A stretch of 64,000 bases of DNA from an uncultured Bacteroides sp. (GTDB taxonomy: Bacteria; Bacteroidota; Bacteroidia; Bacteroidales; Bacteroidaceae), in contig CASENE010000094.1 of NCBI GenBank assembly GCA_949289265.1, positions 1-64,000 on the forward strand. The letters run 5' to 3'. Both the position numbers and the translations under genes were made by a program. Shown here piece after piece: positions 46,633 through 55,599 of this stretch. The stretch's first letter is position 1; every line of letters begins with the position of its first letter. The notes under the pieces were generated by a model that saw only the letters and a program-made list of their open reading frames with translations, was not told the origin of the DNA and did no database searches.

Positions 46633-47640
46633 ATGCGACTGCCAAGTAAAGATGCTGATAATAAGGTATTTACCTTCCCCGTCCCCCACGAGCTCCTCGT
46701 TGGGGTTCAACGAGACCCTCGTTGGGGTTCAACGAGACCCTCGTTGGGGTTCAACGAGACCCTCGTTGGGGTTCAACGGGAAACACGTTTTTCTTGTAAG
46801 GAATTTTGTGCAATCCTTCTCGCCCTCCTCCTTCTCCTCCCGGCCGCAGCCTTGCGGGGGCAGGACGACGCGCGGGGACGGGGCGGCGCGCCCGACTCTC
46901 TCCTTGCGTCGCGCCCCGTGGAGCGCGCCACGATGTACGGCCTGGGCTGGGCCAACATGTACGACACCTATCTTTCGCCCCAGGAATACCGCGGCATCGA
47001 GTTCCGCCTGTCCCGCGAGAGCCTGCGGCAGACGCGTTGGGGCGGCGGGCGGTGGGTGAGGCAGGCCTTCTTCCAGGGTTACGCCAACTACACGCACAAC
47101 CACGTAGACAACAACAACACCCTCGCCGCGCTGGTCAACTGGAACTACGGCGTGCTGTGCCGCCTGTGGCAGGCCGGGCGCTTCCGCCTGCTGGCCGGCG
47201 GTCTGGCCGACTTGAGCGGGGGCTTCGTGTGGAACATGCGCAACGGCAACAACCCCGCGTCGGCCCGTGCCTCGGTGGCCGTCGATGCCTCGGTGGCGGC
47301 GGCGTGGGACTTCCGGGTGAGGCACGTGCCCTTCACGTTGCGTTACCAGCTGGACGTTCCCTTGCTGGGCGCGATGTTCTCGCCGCACTACGGGCAGTCG
47401 TACTACGAAATATTCTCGCTGGGCAACGCCCGGGGCGTGGTGCGCTTCACGTCGCTGCACAACCGTCCTTCGTGGCGGCACCGCCTTTCGCTCGACTTTC
47501 CCGCCGGCCGCCTGCGCATGAGGCTGACCTACCTGTGGGACGCGCAGCAGGCCGACGTGAACCACATCGAGACGCATGCCTATTCGCACGTCTTCATGGT
47601 GGGCTTTGTCAAGCAGTTCTCTCTCTTGCCTAACCCCTAA
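46633..47640 (+). CDS. DUF3316-like outer-membrane protein whose 5' end spans a 22-bp repeat array
   Basis: The mature part (from about 46870) is a beta-strand-rich protein (RATMYGLGWANMYDTYLSPQ, YANYTHNHVDNNNTLAALVN, LADLSGGFVWNMRNGNNPAS) resembling the Bacteroides DUF3316 family. A signal peptide (FCAILLALLLLLPAAALRGQ) lies at 46805-46866, but no ATG, GTG or TTG occurs in this frame between the repeat array and that segment. The start must therefore be the ATG at 46633 upstream of the array, giving a 335-residue product with an odd N-terminus, or a TTG inside the third repeat (near 46744), giving a more normal signal peptide. The S41 protease gene follows after 16 bp. Function unknown. Confidence 0.65.
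   Translation: MRLPSKDADNKVFTFPVPHELLVGVQRDPRWGSTRPSLGFNETLVGVQRETRFSCKEFCAILLALLLLLPAAALRGQDDARGRGGAPDSLLASRPVERATMYGLGWANMYDTYLSPQEYRGIEFRLSRESLRQTRWGGGRWVRQAFFQGYANYTHNHVDNNNTLAALVNWNYGVLCRLWQAGRFRLLAGGLADLSGGFVWNMRNGNNPASARASVAVDASVAAAWDFRVRHVPFTLRYQLDVPLLGAMFSPHYGQSYYEIFSLGNARGVVRFTSLHNRPSWRHRLSLDFPAGRLRMRLTYLWDAQQADVNHIETHAYSHVFMVGFVKQFSLLPNP
46698..46785. repeat. 22-bp repeat array, family C, inside a coding 5' end
   Basis: Four units at 46698, 46720, 46742 and 46764; the first three are identical. Each contains CGTTGGGGTTCAACG, a 5-bp hairpin stem with a 5-nt loop, then AGACCCT. 22 is not a multiple of 3, so the repeat is read in all three frames without a stop, and loss or gain of one unit would shift the downstream frame. 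Confidence 0.92.
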
Positions 47641-47656
47641 ACCCTCTTATCCGACG

Positions 47657-48685
47657 ATGAAACGAATCCATACCTATATATATATGCTGCTGTGCGCGCT
47701 GCCCCTCGTGCTGGGCGGGTGCATCCGCGAGGACGACTACGACAACAGCCCCCTGGGCAACTTCGAGGCCTTGTGGAAGATGATAGACGAGCACTATTGT
47801 TTCCTGGACTACAAGCAGGTGGATTGGGATGCCGTCTACGACAAGTACCGCCCGCAAATCTCCGAAGGCATGGGCAGCGAGGCCCTGTTTGAGGTGTTGG
47901 GCAACATGCTGGCCGAGCTGAAGGACGGGCACGTCAATCTCTACTCCGCCTGGAACACGGCCCGCTACTGGGACTGGTACCTGGACTACCCGCGCAATTT
48001 TAGCGAAGAGCTGGTTGAACAATACCTGGGACGCGACTATCGCATCGGCGCCGGGGCGGAATATACCATCCTGAAAGACAACATCGGATACGTGCGCTAT
48101 GCCGATTTCTCCGTGGGCGTGGGCGAGGGCAATCTGGACGAAATGATGCTTTATCTCAGCGTGTGCAACGGGCTTATTATCGACGTGCGCAACAATGGCG
48201 GCGGCAACCTGACCACCGCCTCCCGCCTGGCGGCCCGCTTCACCAACGAGCGCGTCCTCACCGGCTACATCCAGCACAAGACCGGCCCCGGCCACTCCGA
48301 CTTCTCCACCCCCGAACCCATCTACCTCGACCCCTCGGACGGCGTGCGCTGGCAGAAGCCCGTGGTAGTCCTGACCAACCGCCACTCTTACAGTGCCACC
48401 AACGACTTTGTCAACTCCATGAACTGCCTCCCCCTCGTCACCCTGCTGGGCGACAAGACCGGCGGGGGCGGCGGCCTGCCCTTCTCCTCCGAGTTGCCCA
48501 ACGGCTGGGGGGTGCGCTTCTCCGCCATTCCCGCGCTCGATGCCGAAGGCCGGCACATCGAGTCCGGCATCGACCCCGACGTGAAGCTGGACATGGCCGA
48601 CGAGGACGCAGAGCGGGGGCTGGACACCCTTATTGAGGCGGCGCGCGCCCTCTTGAACGGGCGCGGGACGCAGGCCTCCCGATGA
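47657..48685 (+). CDS. S41 family (C-terminal processing) protease, lipoprotein
   Basis: A 342-residue lipoprotein with lipobox LGGC (Cys22) and the tail-specific protease core: an N-terminal helical domain (NFEALWKMIDEHYCFLDYKQ), KDGHVNLYS, a strand GYVRYADF, GLIIDVRNNGGGNLTTASRL, and the catalytic Ser in VLTNRHSYSATNDFVNSM, followed by GDKTGGGGGLPFSSELPNGW. No clear PDZ domain is visible between the N-terminal and catalytic parts. The family degrades or trims exported proteins in the periplasm. The ATG at 47657 is chosen for the signal peptide. It probably shares a transcript with the DUF3316-like gene. Confidence 0.92.
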   Translation: MKRIHTYIYMLLCALPLVLGGCIREDDYDNSPLGNFEALWKMIDEHYCFLDYKQVDWDAVYDKYRPQISEGMGSEALFEVLGNMLAELKDGHVNLYSAWNTARYWDWYLDYPRNFSEELVEQYLGRDYRIGAGAEYTILKDNIGYVRYADFSVGVGEGNLDEMMLYLSVCNGLIIDVRNNGGGNLTTASRLAARFTNERVLTGYIQHKTGPGHSDFSTPEPIYLDPSDGVRWQKPVVVLTNRHSYSATNDFVNSMNCLPLVTLLGDKTGGGGGLPFSSELPNGWGVRFSAIPALDAEGRHIESGIDPDVKLDMADEDAERGLDTLIEAARALLNGRGTQASR

Positions 48686-48714
48686 AGCGTGCCGCAACTT
48701 TCTCGCCCGGATTG

Positions 48715-48746
48715 TTTGGCCGGTAGGAAAAAACTGCGTATCTTTG
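48715..48746 (+). promoter_or_regulatory. Bacteroidetes promoter for tRNA-Leu
   Basis: TTTG at 48715-48718, 20 bp, TATCTTTG at 48739-48746, a full match, 20 bp before the tRNA. Confidence 0.85.
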
Positions 48747-48766
48747 TCCCGAAAGAAGCAACACAT

Positions 48767-48848
48767 GCGGGTGTGGCGTAATTGGTAGCCGCGCCAGACT
48801 TAGGATCTGGTGCCGCAAGGCGTGTAGGTTCGAGTCCTATCATCCGCA
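48767..48848 (+). tRNA. tRNA-Leu, anticodon TAG
   Basis: An 82-nt class II tRNA. Acceptor GCGGGTG pairs with CATCCGC (one G-T pair), the D stem is GCG/CGC with TAATTGGTAGC between, and the anticodon stem CCAGA/TCTGG encloses CTTAGGA (anticodon TAG at 48801-48803, reading CUA). A long variable arm TGCCGCAAGGCGT marks it as leucine type; the T arm is GTAGG TTCGAGT CCTAT and the discriminator is A. CCA is not encoded. Confidence 0.95.
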
Positions 48849-48889
48849 CCCTCTCCTGATTGTCATTCGGACAATAAACACAAGCTTAG

Positions 48890-48923
48890 AAGCCCTTGCA
48901 CCGTGTGCGCAGGGGCTTTTTTT
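48890..48923 (+). terminator. Rho-independent terminator after tRNA-Leu
   Basis: AGCCCTTGCAC (48891-48901) pairs with GTGCGCAGGGGCT (48905-48917) with one bulge, followed by TTTTTT. Confidence 0.8.
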
Positions 48924-48935
48924 GCTTCTATGCTG

Positions 48936-48965
48936 TTGCCGAATGGGAAATAAGGGTTATCTTTG
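48936..48965 (+). promoter_or_regulatory. Bacteroidetes promoter for the beta-propeller regulator
   Basis: TTG at 48936-48938, 19 bp, TATCTTTG at 48958-48965. The expected transcription start is only about 28 nt before the ATG at 49000, which argues against in-frame starts farther upstream. Confidence 0.75.
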
Positions 48966-48999
48966 CGCCTATATGACTAAGACATCTGTTCGCATTGCC

Positions 49000-51843
49000 A
49001 TGACACACCCGATACGGCTTGCTCTCCCATTGCTCTGCCTGCTGCTGTGCGGGTGGACGCCCGGCCAGCTCCGGGCGCGCGAAAAGCCGCATGTCGTCAA
49101 TTATACCCGTGCCCAATACGGGGCCGCCAACAAGAACTGGGCCGTGGCCCAGGATGAGAAAGGCGTGATGTACTTTGCCAACGACGCCGGCCTGCTGGAG
49201 TCCGACGGCACGAGCTGGCACCTTTATTCGCATCCCGACAACTCGTTGGTGCGCGCCTTGGCCGTGCGTTCGCACAACCTTATTTATACGGGCGGCGATG
49301 ATGAATTGGACTGCTGGCGCCGCGACCGTACGGGCTCCCTGTCCTATACTTCCTTCCGGCATCTCCTGCCCGCGGGCTGTCCCGGCAACGAGAGCTTCTG
49401 GCGGGTGGGCATCGACGGAGACCACGTTTATTTCCAGTCCTTCAGTCATATCTATTCTTACGACGGGCATAGCCTGAAGGCCTTTAGCGTGCCGCGCGGT
49501 TTCCTTTTCCTGCACCACGTGCGCGACGAGTGGTGGGTGCAGGAGATGTACGGTCCGCTCTATCGCTTAAAAGAAGGCTTGCTGGAGCGCGTCCCCGGTT
49601 CCGAATTTTTGAAAGGCTCGCTGGTGCGCGTCCTGCTGCCCTACGGCGATGACCACTATCTTGTGGGCACGGCAGGCGGTGAGGTCTATCTGTACGACGG
49701 GGCGGATCGCTTCATCCCTTGGAACCTGCAACTTTTCACTCTCTTGCGTGGCAAGGAGTTGAACTGCGGCATCTATGTTTCCGGACGGGACTCCTACTTT
49801 CTGGGTACGCTGCTGGACGGCATCTACGAGGTGGACCGCCGGGGCAGGCTGCTCAACCACTTCAACACGGGCAACCTGCTGCAGAACAATACCATTCTTT
49901 CCCTTGCCGAGGACAAGTATCACAACATCTGGGCTGCTTTGGACAGGGGACTGGCCTACATGCGCTATGCGCCCGGCCTGAGCTACTATGTCACGGCCGA
50001 CCGCAACCCCAGCAGCGTCTATGCCGCCACCCTTTGGCAGGACTACCTGTTGGTGGGCACCAATCAAGGCGTTTTCTATACCCGGGCCGATAAGGCGGAC
50101 GACCTGGAGATGTTTTCTACCCTGAGCCTGTTGAAGGGTACTGAAGGACAGGTGTGGGACTTCTACCATCTGAATGACGGACGCTTATACTGCTGCCACA
50201 ATAACGGTATGCTGGAACTGACGCCGGACTTGCGTGTGCGTCGGCCTTATCCATTCGATACCGGTGTTTTCCGCTTTCTGGAGGGAACCGTCAATGGAAA
50301 GCCCTTGCAAATCATTGTCACTTATACAGGCCTCTATGTTACCAATGTCGCCACGGGGCGGACGAATGCCATCACCCAGGTGACCGATCCCGTCACGGAC
50401 GCCGTCCTGGACCATACCGGCAATATCTGGCTGAAGACTGTCCGCCGGGGCGTGTGGAAGTGCCGCCTCAACGACGCCCTCGATACTCTCCGCTATTATA
50501 CCTACTACGGGCATGAAACCGACTCCGGACTGCCTGCCGACCTCGGGCTCTTCCGTTGTAGCGGTCGCATCGTCTTCCTGGGCGACAATCGTTTCTATAC
50601 CTACAATGAGAACGCCGACCGGCTTCTGCCCGACAAATTGCTGAACGATTGTTTTGCCGGCGTGGAGGGCTTGAAGCGTCTCGTGCCCATCGACGCCGAG
50701 GAAAGCTGGGCCGTGGCCTCCAACGCTATCTATCGTTTCCATTACGACGGTTACATCGCCCGCATCGAGGAGTCCTACCGAGTAGGGACGGACGACTTGG
50801 CCCTCATCACCGAGTATGAGAATATCAGCGTGCTCAACGATTCTATCTCGTTGGTCTGCCTTGATGCCGGGTTCATCCTGCATAATGCCCGGTCCGCCCG
50901 TTCGCACGAGGTCACTCCTGCCGCCCCCTCGCTGGAGTACGTGCAGACCGGTCGGGAGACCGGCCAGGGTTACGTGGATTTACGCTCCGGCCTCCGCATT
51001 CCTTACAAGGACAACAACATTACCGTGGGCTTTTCCATCGACGGCGCCTTTGCCGGCAACCTTTCCGCCGAGTGTCTGCTGGAAGGAGTGGATACGGCCT
51101 GGACTTCTACGGGGCGCAGCAACCGAGTGACTTACAACCGCCTGCCTCCGCGCAAGTATCTTCTCCGCCTTCGTAGCACCGACGGCTTGGGGCATTATTC
51201 GCCCGATACCGTCCTGGCTTTCACCATTCGTCTGCCTTGGTGGCGTACCGCTTGGGCATGGCTGGGCGCCGTTCTGTTGTTGGGGGGCGTGTTTTGGCTG
51301 GCTCACCGGATGATGCGCCGCCGCCTGCGTCTGCGCCATCTGCGTCTCTTGCGGGTGGAGGAGGCTGCCCGTTTGCGCAGGCAGAATGAGCAGCTGCAGA
51401 ACGAACTGGAGCAGAAGAACGCCGAACTCTTTACACAGGCTTCGTTTATCATCCGCAAGAACGAACTTATCCTCCGGCTGAAGGAGTTGGTGGACGAACT
51501 GGTGGGCAAGAACACGCAGAAAGGACTCATTCCATTGTTCCGCCGCATCAACACCTTGCTCTCTGACAACCTCGACGCGGAGGCCGACTGGCAGACCTTC
51601 CTTATCCAGTTTGAACAGACTCACCGCAACTTCTTCAAGAGGTTGAAGGAGGCCTATCCGCAATTGACCACGGGCGACTTGCGCCTTTGCGCTTGCCTCA
51701 AGCTCAACATGGACACCAAGGACATCGCCTCGTTGATGAACCTCTCTGTCCGTGCCGTGGAGAACAACCGCTATCGCCTGCGTAAAAAGTTGAGCCTTCA
51801 GCCTGCGCAAAACTTGAATGAATTTTTCCTGAACATCGACTGA
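49000..51843 (+). CDS. Membrane one-component regulator: beta-propeller, Y_Y_Y domain, LuxR-type HTH
   Basis: A 947-residue protein. The ATG at 49000 opens a signal peptide (MTHPIRLALPLLCLLLCGW); an in-frame ATG at 48973 is the alternative. Residues about 30-640 form propeller-like repeats of the kind found in hybrid two-component sensors (NWAVAQDEKGVMYFANDAGL, NTILSLAEDKYHNIWAALDR), then a Y_Y_Y domain (NRVTYNRLPPRKYLLRLRST), a membrane helix (WAWLGAVLLLGGVFWLAHRM), a coiled coil (EQLQNELEQKNAELFTQASF), and a C-terminal LuxR-like helix-turn-helix (DTKDIASLMNLSVRAVENNR). No kinase, phosphoacceptor or receiver domain is present. It lies just upstream of the SusC-SusD-GH3-GH144 cluster and probably activates it in response to an oligosaccharide. 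Confidence 0.88.
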   Translation: MTHPIRLALPLLCLLLCGWTPGQLRAREKPHVVNYTRAQYGAANKNWAVAQDEKGVMYFANDAGLLESDGTSWHLYSHPDNSLVRALAVRSHNLIYTGGDDELDCWRRDRTGSLSYTSFRHLLPAGCPGNESFWRVGIDGDHVYFQSFSHIYSYDGHSLKAFSVPRGFLFLHHVRDEWWVQEMYGPLYRLKEGLLERVPGSEFLKGSLVRVLLPYGDDHYLVGTAGGEVYLYDGADRFIPWNLQLFTLLRGKELNCGIYVSGRDSYFLGTLLDGIYEVDRRGRLLNHFNTGNLLQNNTILSLAEDKYHNIWAALDRGLAYMRYAPGLSYYVTADRNPSSVYAATLWQDYLLVGTNQGVFYTRADKADDLEMFSTLSLLKGTEGQVWDFYHLNDGRLYCCHNNGMLELTPDLRVRRPYPFDTGVFRFLEGTVNGKPLQIIVTYTGLYVTNVATGRTNAITQVTDPVTDAVLDHTGNIWLKTVRRGVWKCRLNDALDTLRYYTYYGHETDSGLPADLGLFRCSGRIVFLGDNRFYTYNENADRLLPDKLLNDCFAGVEGLKRLVPIDAEESWAVASNAIYRFHYDGYIARIEESYRVGTDDLALITEYENISVLNDSISLVCLDAGFILHNARSARSHEVTPAAPSLEYVQTGRETGQGYVDLRSGLRIPYKDNNITVGFSIDGAFAGNLSAECLLEGVDTAWTSTGRSNRVTYNRLPPRKYLLRLRSTDGLGHYSPDTVLAFTIRLPWWRTAWAWLGAVLLLGGVFWLAHRMMRRRLRLRHLRLLRVEEAARLRRQNEQLQNELEQKNAELFTQASFIIRKNELILRLKELVDELVGKNTQKGLIPLFRRINTLLSDNLDAEADWQTFLIQFEQTHRNFFKRLKEAYPQLTTGDLRLCACLKLNMDTKDIASLMNLSVRAVENNRYRLRKKLSLQPAQNLNEFFLNID

Positions 51844-52110
51844 GCCTTTCTCTTTCCCGGACGAACTTTGTTTCCGCCTGGAAACGGGCGGGCTTGCGTT
51901 CGGAAGTCTGGGTGCCTGTGTTGCCGTGCCGGTGTCTGTCCCTTTGCGCTTCCTCCTTTCTCCTTCCCCCTTCCCCCTTCCGCGCAGTGGGGAATACGTG
52001 TGCTTATAATCGATTGCAAAACAAATGTTTGCTTTGGTTTGAGTGGCGTTTGAGTAGCTCTCGTTTCCTGTGAATTTATGGTATAAGTATTTGCCGTGAA
52101 CCTTTTCTTT

Positions 52111-52141
52111 TTGCAACTGCGGTATGTGTCTAATACATTTG
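52111..52141 (+). promoter_or_regulatory. Bacteroidetes promoter of the SusC-SusD-GH3-GH144 cluster
   Basis: TTG at 52111-52113 (in TTTTTG), 20 bp, TACATTTG at 52134-52141, a full match, giving a leader of about 70 nt before the SusC ATG. The remainder of the gap 51844-52220 has a small hairpin (GTTTCCGCCTGGAAAC, 51870-51885) and a C/T-rich tract near 51950-51980; nothing else is seen. Confidence 0.75.
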
Positions 52142-52220
52142 CGTTTGGATTTATTCCCGGTTACCGTGAACAAACAAATACCTTAATTAAACCAAAACAC
52201 TTACCTAATTTTGTAAAGCT

Positions 52221-55200
52221 ATGAGTAGAAAAACAACTTCTTCTCTGCCTTCGGCTCTCCGGCTGAAGCGTTTCCTATGGATGGCCTGCCTGCTGCTGGC
52301 GGCAGTGCCTGTGTTCTCACAAGACAAAACCGTGTCGGGCACCGTCATCGACGACCTGGGCGAGCCGCTTATCGGCGTTTCGGTGCAGGTGAAAGGCACA
52401 ACGAACGGTGTAATTACGGATATCGACGGCCGATACTCTCTTCAAGTGTCCGACGATGTTACTCTTGTATTCTCTTATATTGGTATGCAGACGCAGGAGA
52501 TTCCTGTGGCCGGCAAGTCGATTGTCAATGTGACATTGCACGAAGATGCGCAACAACTGGAAGAGGTCGTTGTCATCGGTTACGGCTCGGCCAAGTCGAA
52601 AGACCTGACCGCTCCCATTGATGTGGTAAAGGAAGAGGAGTTTGTCAACGTGCCCACGTCCTCGCCGATGGCAGCCCTGCAAGGCAAGGTGGCCGGCGTG
52701 AACATCGTCAATTCCGGCACGCCGGGCGACGGTCCCAAGGTTACTATCCGTGGCATGGGCTCCTTTGGCGACACGTCTCCGTTGTATGTGGTGGACGGCA
52801 TGTTCTATGACAACATCAATTTCCTCAACAATGCCGATATTCAGGATATGACGATTCTGAAGGATGCTTCCGCTGCCGCTATCTACGGCGTGCGTGCTGC
52901 CAACGGCGTTGTCATCATCACGACGAAGAAAGGCCAGCGCAACCAGCAAGCCAAAATCACGTATAACGGTTATGTCGGCGTCCAGAAGGCCACGAACTTG
53001 CTGGAGATGTGTAACTCGCACGAGTATGCCACCATGTTGATGGAGGCCGATCCCGCCAGCTACGGTTACATCTTTGAGCAGTCTGTTGCTGCCTTCGGGG
53101 GCGACCTGGACAACCTTCAGTTCAATGCCGACACGGACTGGTACGACGAACTGATCCGCACGGCCATGATGACCAACCACAGCTTGAATATCTCCGGCGG
53201 TTCGGACAAGGCTACCTATTCGGCCGGTCTCAGCTACCTGTCGCAAGACGGTATCATGGATGTGGAAAACTACTACCGTCGCCTCAACTTCCGCGCAGCT
53301 GTGGACTACGAGGCACGCAAATGGCTGAAGGTCGGTTTCAACGGCGTTTTCAGCAGTTCGCAGCAGCAGTTGCCCAACAACCAGGCTTGGCAGCATGCCT
53401 TCAACGCCGCTCCGGTCTATCCCGTGTATGACGAGCGCCGTGGCGACGATGTCTTTCCCACGAAGTACGCTTCGCCCGAGCAGGTCGGCCTGAACACCAA
53501 TTTCTACAATCCCGTGGCCACGGCCAACTACTACGACAACCGCAACGAAAACTACCAGGTGTTGTCCAACTTCTACGCGCAGCTCAACATCCTGCCCGAC
53601 AGACTGAACATCCGCTCCAGCTACAGCTATGACTACTCGTCTATCCGTGGCACGACATTCACCCCTTCTTATTACGTCAGCAACAACCAGCAGGCCACCA
53701 CGACCTCGTTGACAAAGAAAGATAGCCACTATTACAAGTGGGTATGGGACAACACGGCCACTTACACAGACAGCTGGGGCAAGCACAATTTCACCGGTAT
53801 GCTCGGCGTGTCCATGCGCCAGGAGCAGTACCGCATGCTGACGGGCACCGCGCGAAACGTGCCCGACGGTGCCGATGAATGGCACTATATCGCCCAGGGT
53901 AGCGACGAAGGAGTGACCGTGGACGACGACGGCTACCGTTACCGCGGCCTGTCCTACTTCACCCGTTTGAACTATAACTATGACGACAAGTACCTGCTGA
54001 TGTTCACGTTCCGTGCCGACGGCTCTTCCAAGTACAACGAGAAGTGGGGCTATTTCCCCTCCGTGGGTGCGGCGTGGGTTGTTTCCCAAGAGCCCTTCAT
54101 GGAAAACCAGCACGTGTTCGACTACCTGAAGTTGCGCGCCAGCTGGGGTAAGCTGGGTAACGACAAGATTGCTGCCAGCGCCGGCTTTGCCAGCATCACG
54201 CCGGTGCGTGGCGTCTTCGGCACCAACACGGCTCTCGACGGCTACTACAACACTTCCAATTTCAGTTGGCTGGCTTGGGAAGTGGTGAAGGAGACGAATG
54301 TCGGCGTGAACTTCTCCATGCTCAAGAACCGCTTGAGCGCGGACATCGACTGGTATCGCCGCGTCACGGACAATGCCGTCATCTCGCCCACGCTGCCCAT
54401 GCAGACCACTACGATTGCCGGCAACTACGGCGTCATCCTTAACACCGGTGTCGAACTGTCGCTCAACTGGTCAGACAAAATTGGCGACGACTTCACCTAC
54501 ACCATCGGTACCACCCTGTCTTATCTGCACAACGAAGTGACGGATCTGAAGAACGGCACCTCCATCATCTGCGGCGGCAAGACCGTCAATATGATAGGAG
54601 AGAAGATGAATTCCTACTACGGCTACAAGGTGGTGGGCATTTATCAGACGGCCGAGGAAGTGGCTGCCGACCCCATTGCCGTGGCCAACAACCTGGAACC
54701 GGGCGACTTCAAATACCAGGACGTGAACGGAGACAATGTCATCGACGGCAGCGACAAGCAGATTCTCGGCTCCTACGTGCCCGACTTTACCTACGGCTTT
54801 AACATCGGCTTGACGTGGAAGAATCTCGACTTCAGTCTCTCTACCTACGGACAGGCCGGCGGCGAGTTGTGGAACCGTAAGCGTGCCTTGCGCTATGCCG
54901 CTTCCAACTATAACTTCGACCGCGCGCAGTTTGAGAACCGTTGGACAGGGCCCGGGTCTACCAACGAACATCCCTCTGCCAAGGCTTTGACCAAGAGCTG
55001 GAACGTGTCGGACAGCAACAGTGCTTCTTACTTTGTAGAAAGTTCCAACTACTTCCGCATACAGAACATTACGCTGGGCTATTCCTTCAAGAACATCAAG
55101 TTTGGCAGCTATACCATGCCGGGCATCCGCTTGTCGCTGACGGCCGACCGCCCATTCACGTGGTTCAAGGCCAACAGCTTCACGCCCGAGCTGGCGGCTG

Positions 55201-55277
55201 CTGCTTCAGAAGGCTGGGATACGGAGGTTTATCCCTTGACCGCTACTTACACCTTTGGCGTACAGATTGATTTCTAA
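52221..55277 (+). CDS. SusC/RagA-type TonB-linked outer-membrane importer
   Basis: A 1018-residue TonB-dependent transporter. It has a signal peptide (MACLLLAAVPVFSQ), a carboxypeptidase-regulatory-like domain (VSGTVIDDLGEPLIGVSVQV, ITDIDGRYSLQVSD), and a plug with EEVVVIGYGSAKSKDLTAPI and AAAIYGVRAANGVVIITTKK. The barrel ends TATYTFGVQIDF. It is separated from its SusD by 322 bp that contain a long 22-bp repeat array, an unusually large gap for a SusC/SusD pair (the other two pairs here have 15 and 21 bp). Confidence 0.96.
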   Translation: MSRKTTSSLPSALRLKRFLWMACLLLAAVPVFSQDKTVSGTVIDDLGEPLIGVSVQVKGTTNGVITDIDGRYSLQVSDDVTLVFSYIGMQTQEIPVAGKSIVNVTLHEDAQQLEEVVVIGYGSAKSKDLTAPIDVVKEEEFVNVPTSSPMAALQGKVAGVNIVNSGTPGDGPKVTIRGMGSFGDTSPLYVVDGMFYDNINFLNNADIQDMTILKDASAAAIYGVRAANGVVIITTKKGQRNQQAKITYNGYVGVQKATNLLEMCNSHEYATMLMEADPASYGYIFEQSVAAFGGDLDNLQFNADTDWYDELIRTAMMTNHSLNISGGSDKATYSAGLSYLSQDGIMDVENYYRRLNFRAAVDYEARKWLKVGFNGVFSSSQQQLPNNQAWQHAFNAAPVYPVYDERRGDDVFPTKYASPEQVGLNTNFYNPVATANYYDNRNENYQVLSNFYAQLNILPDRLNIRSSYSYDYSSIRGTTFTPSYYVSNNQQATTTSLTKKDSHYYKWVWDNTATYTDSWGKHNFTGMLGVSMRQEQYRMLTGTARNVPDGADEWHYIAQGSDEGVTVDDDGYRYRGLSYFTRLNYNYDDKYLLMFTFRADGSSKYNEKWGYFPSVGAAWVVSQEPFMENQHVFDYLKLRASWGKLGNDKIAASAGFASITPVRGVFGTNTALDGYYNTSNFSWLAWEVVKETNVGVNFSMLKNRLSADIDWYRRVTDNAVISPTLPMQTTTIAGNYGVILNTGVELSLNWSDKIGDDFTYTIGTTLSYLHNEVTDLKNGTSIICGGKTVNMIGEKMNSYYGYKVVGIYQTAEEVAADPIAVANNLEPGDFKYQDVNGDNVIDGSDKQILGSYVPDFTYGFNIGLTWKNLDFSLSTYGQAGGELWNRKRALRYAASNYNFDRAQFENRWTGPGSTNEHPSAKALTKSWNVSDSNSASYFVESSNYFRIQNITLGYSFKNIKFGSYTMPGIRLSLTADRPFTWFKANSFTPELAAAASEGWDTEVYPLTATYTFGVQIDF

Positions 55278-55329
55278 CACTTAAAAACATTTGATACATG
55301 TCCGCAATCGGCCGCCGGGCGTTTGATGA

Positions 55330-55530
55330 CCGGTTCCAGTAGTAGTGGAACCTGGTTCCCAAGGCAGGGGAATTTGGTTCCCAAGGCAGGGGAATTTGGT
55401 TCCCAAGGCAGGGGAATTTGGTTCCCAAGGCAGGGGAATTTGGTTCCCAATGGTAGGGAACCTTGGTTCCCAACGGTAAGGGAACTTGGTTCCCAGTATG
55501 GATGAACCACGGTTCCGGCAGCGGTGGAAC
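55330..55530. repeat. 22-bp repeat array, family B, between susC and susD
   Basis: About nine units from 55330 to 55530. The four units at 55352-55439 are nearly identical, with core GGTTCCCAAGGCAGGGGAA; units at 55440, 55463, 55486 and 55509 are 22-23 bp and more diverged, and the outermost (GGTTCCAGTAGTAGTGGAAC) is a clear hairpin. Every unit has GGTTCC and GGAA(CC) facing each other, so the transcribed array would fold into a chain of stem-loops. No start of susD lies inside it. Confidence 0.93.
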
Positions 55531-55599
55531 GTCGTATTTGCAGCGATGTCATTCCGTTGGCTCTTTGCGGGCAATCACCAAACATTAAATAATAAGACA

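Noticed and set aside
55330-55530. CRISPR array
   Set aside because: Units are contiguous without variable spacers and no cas genes are present; the same applies to the other seven arrays.
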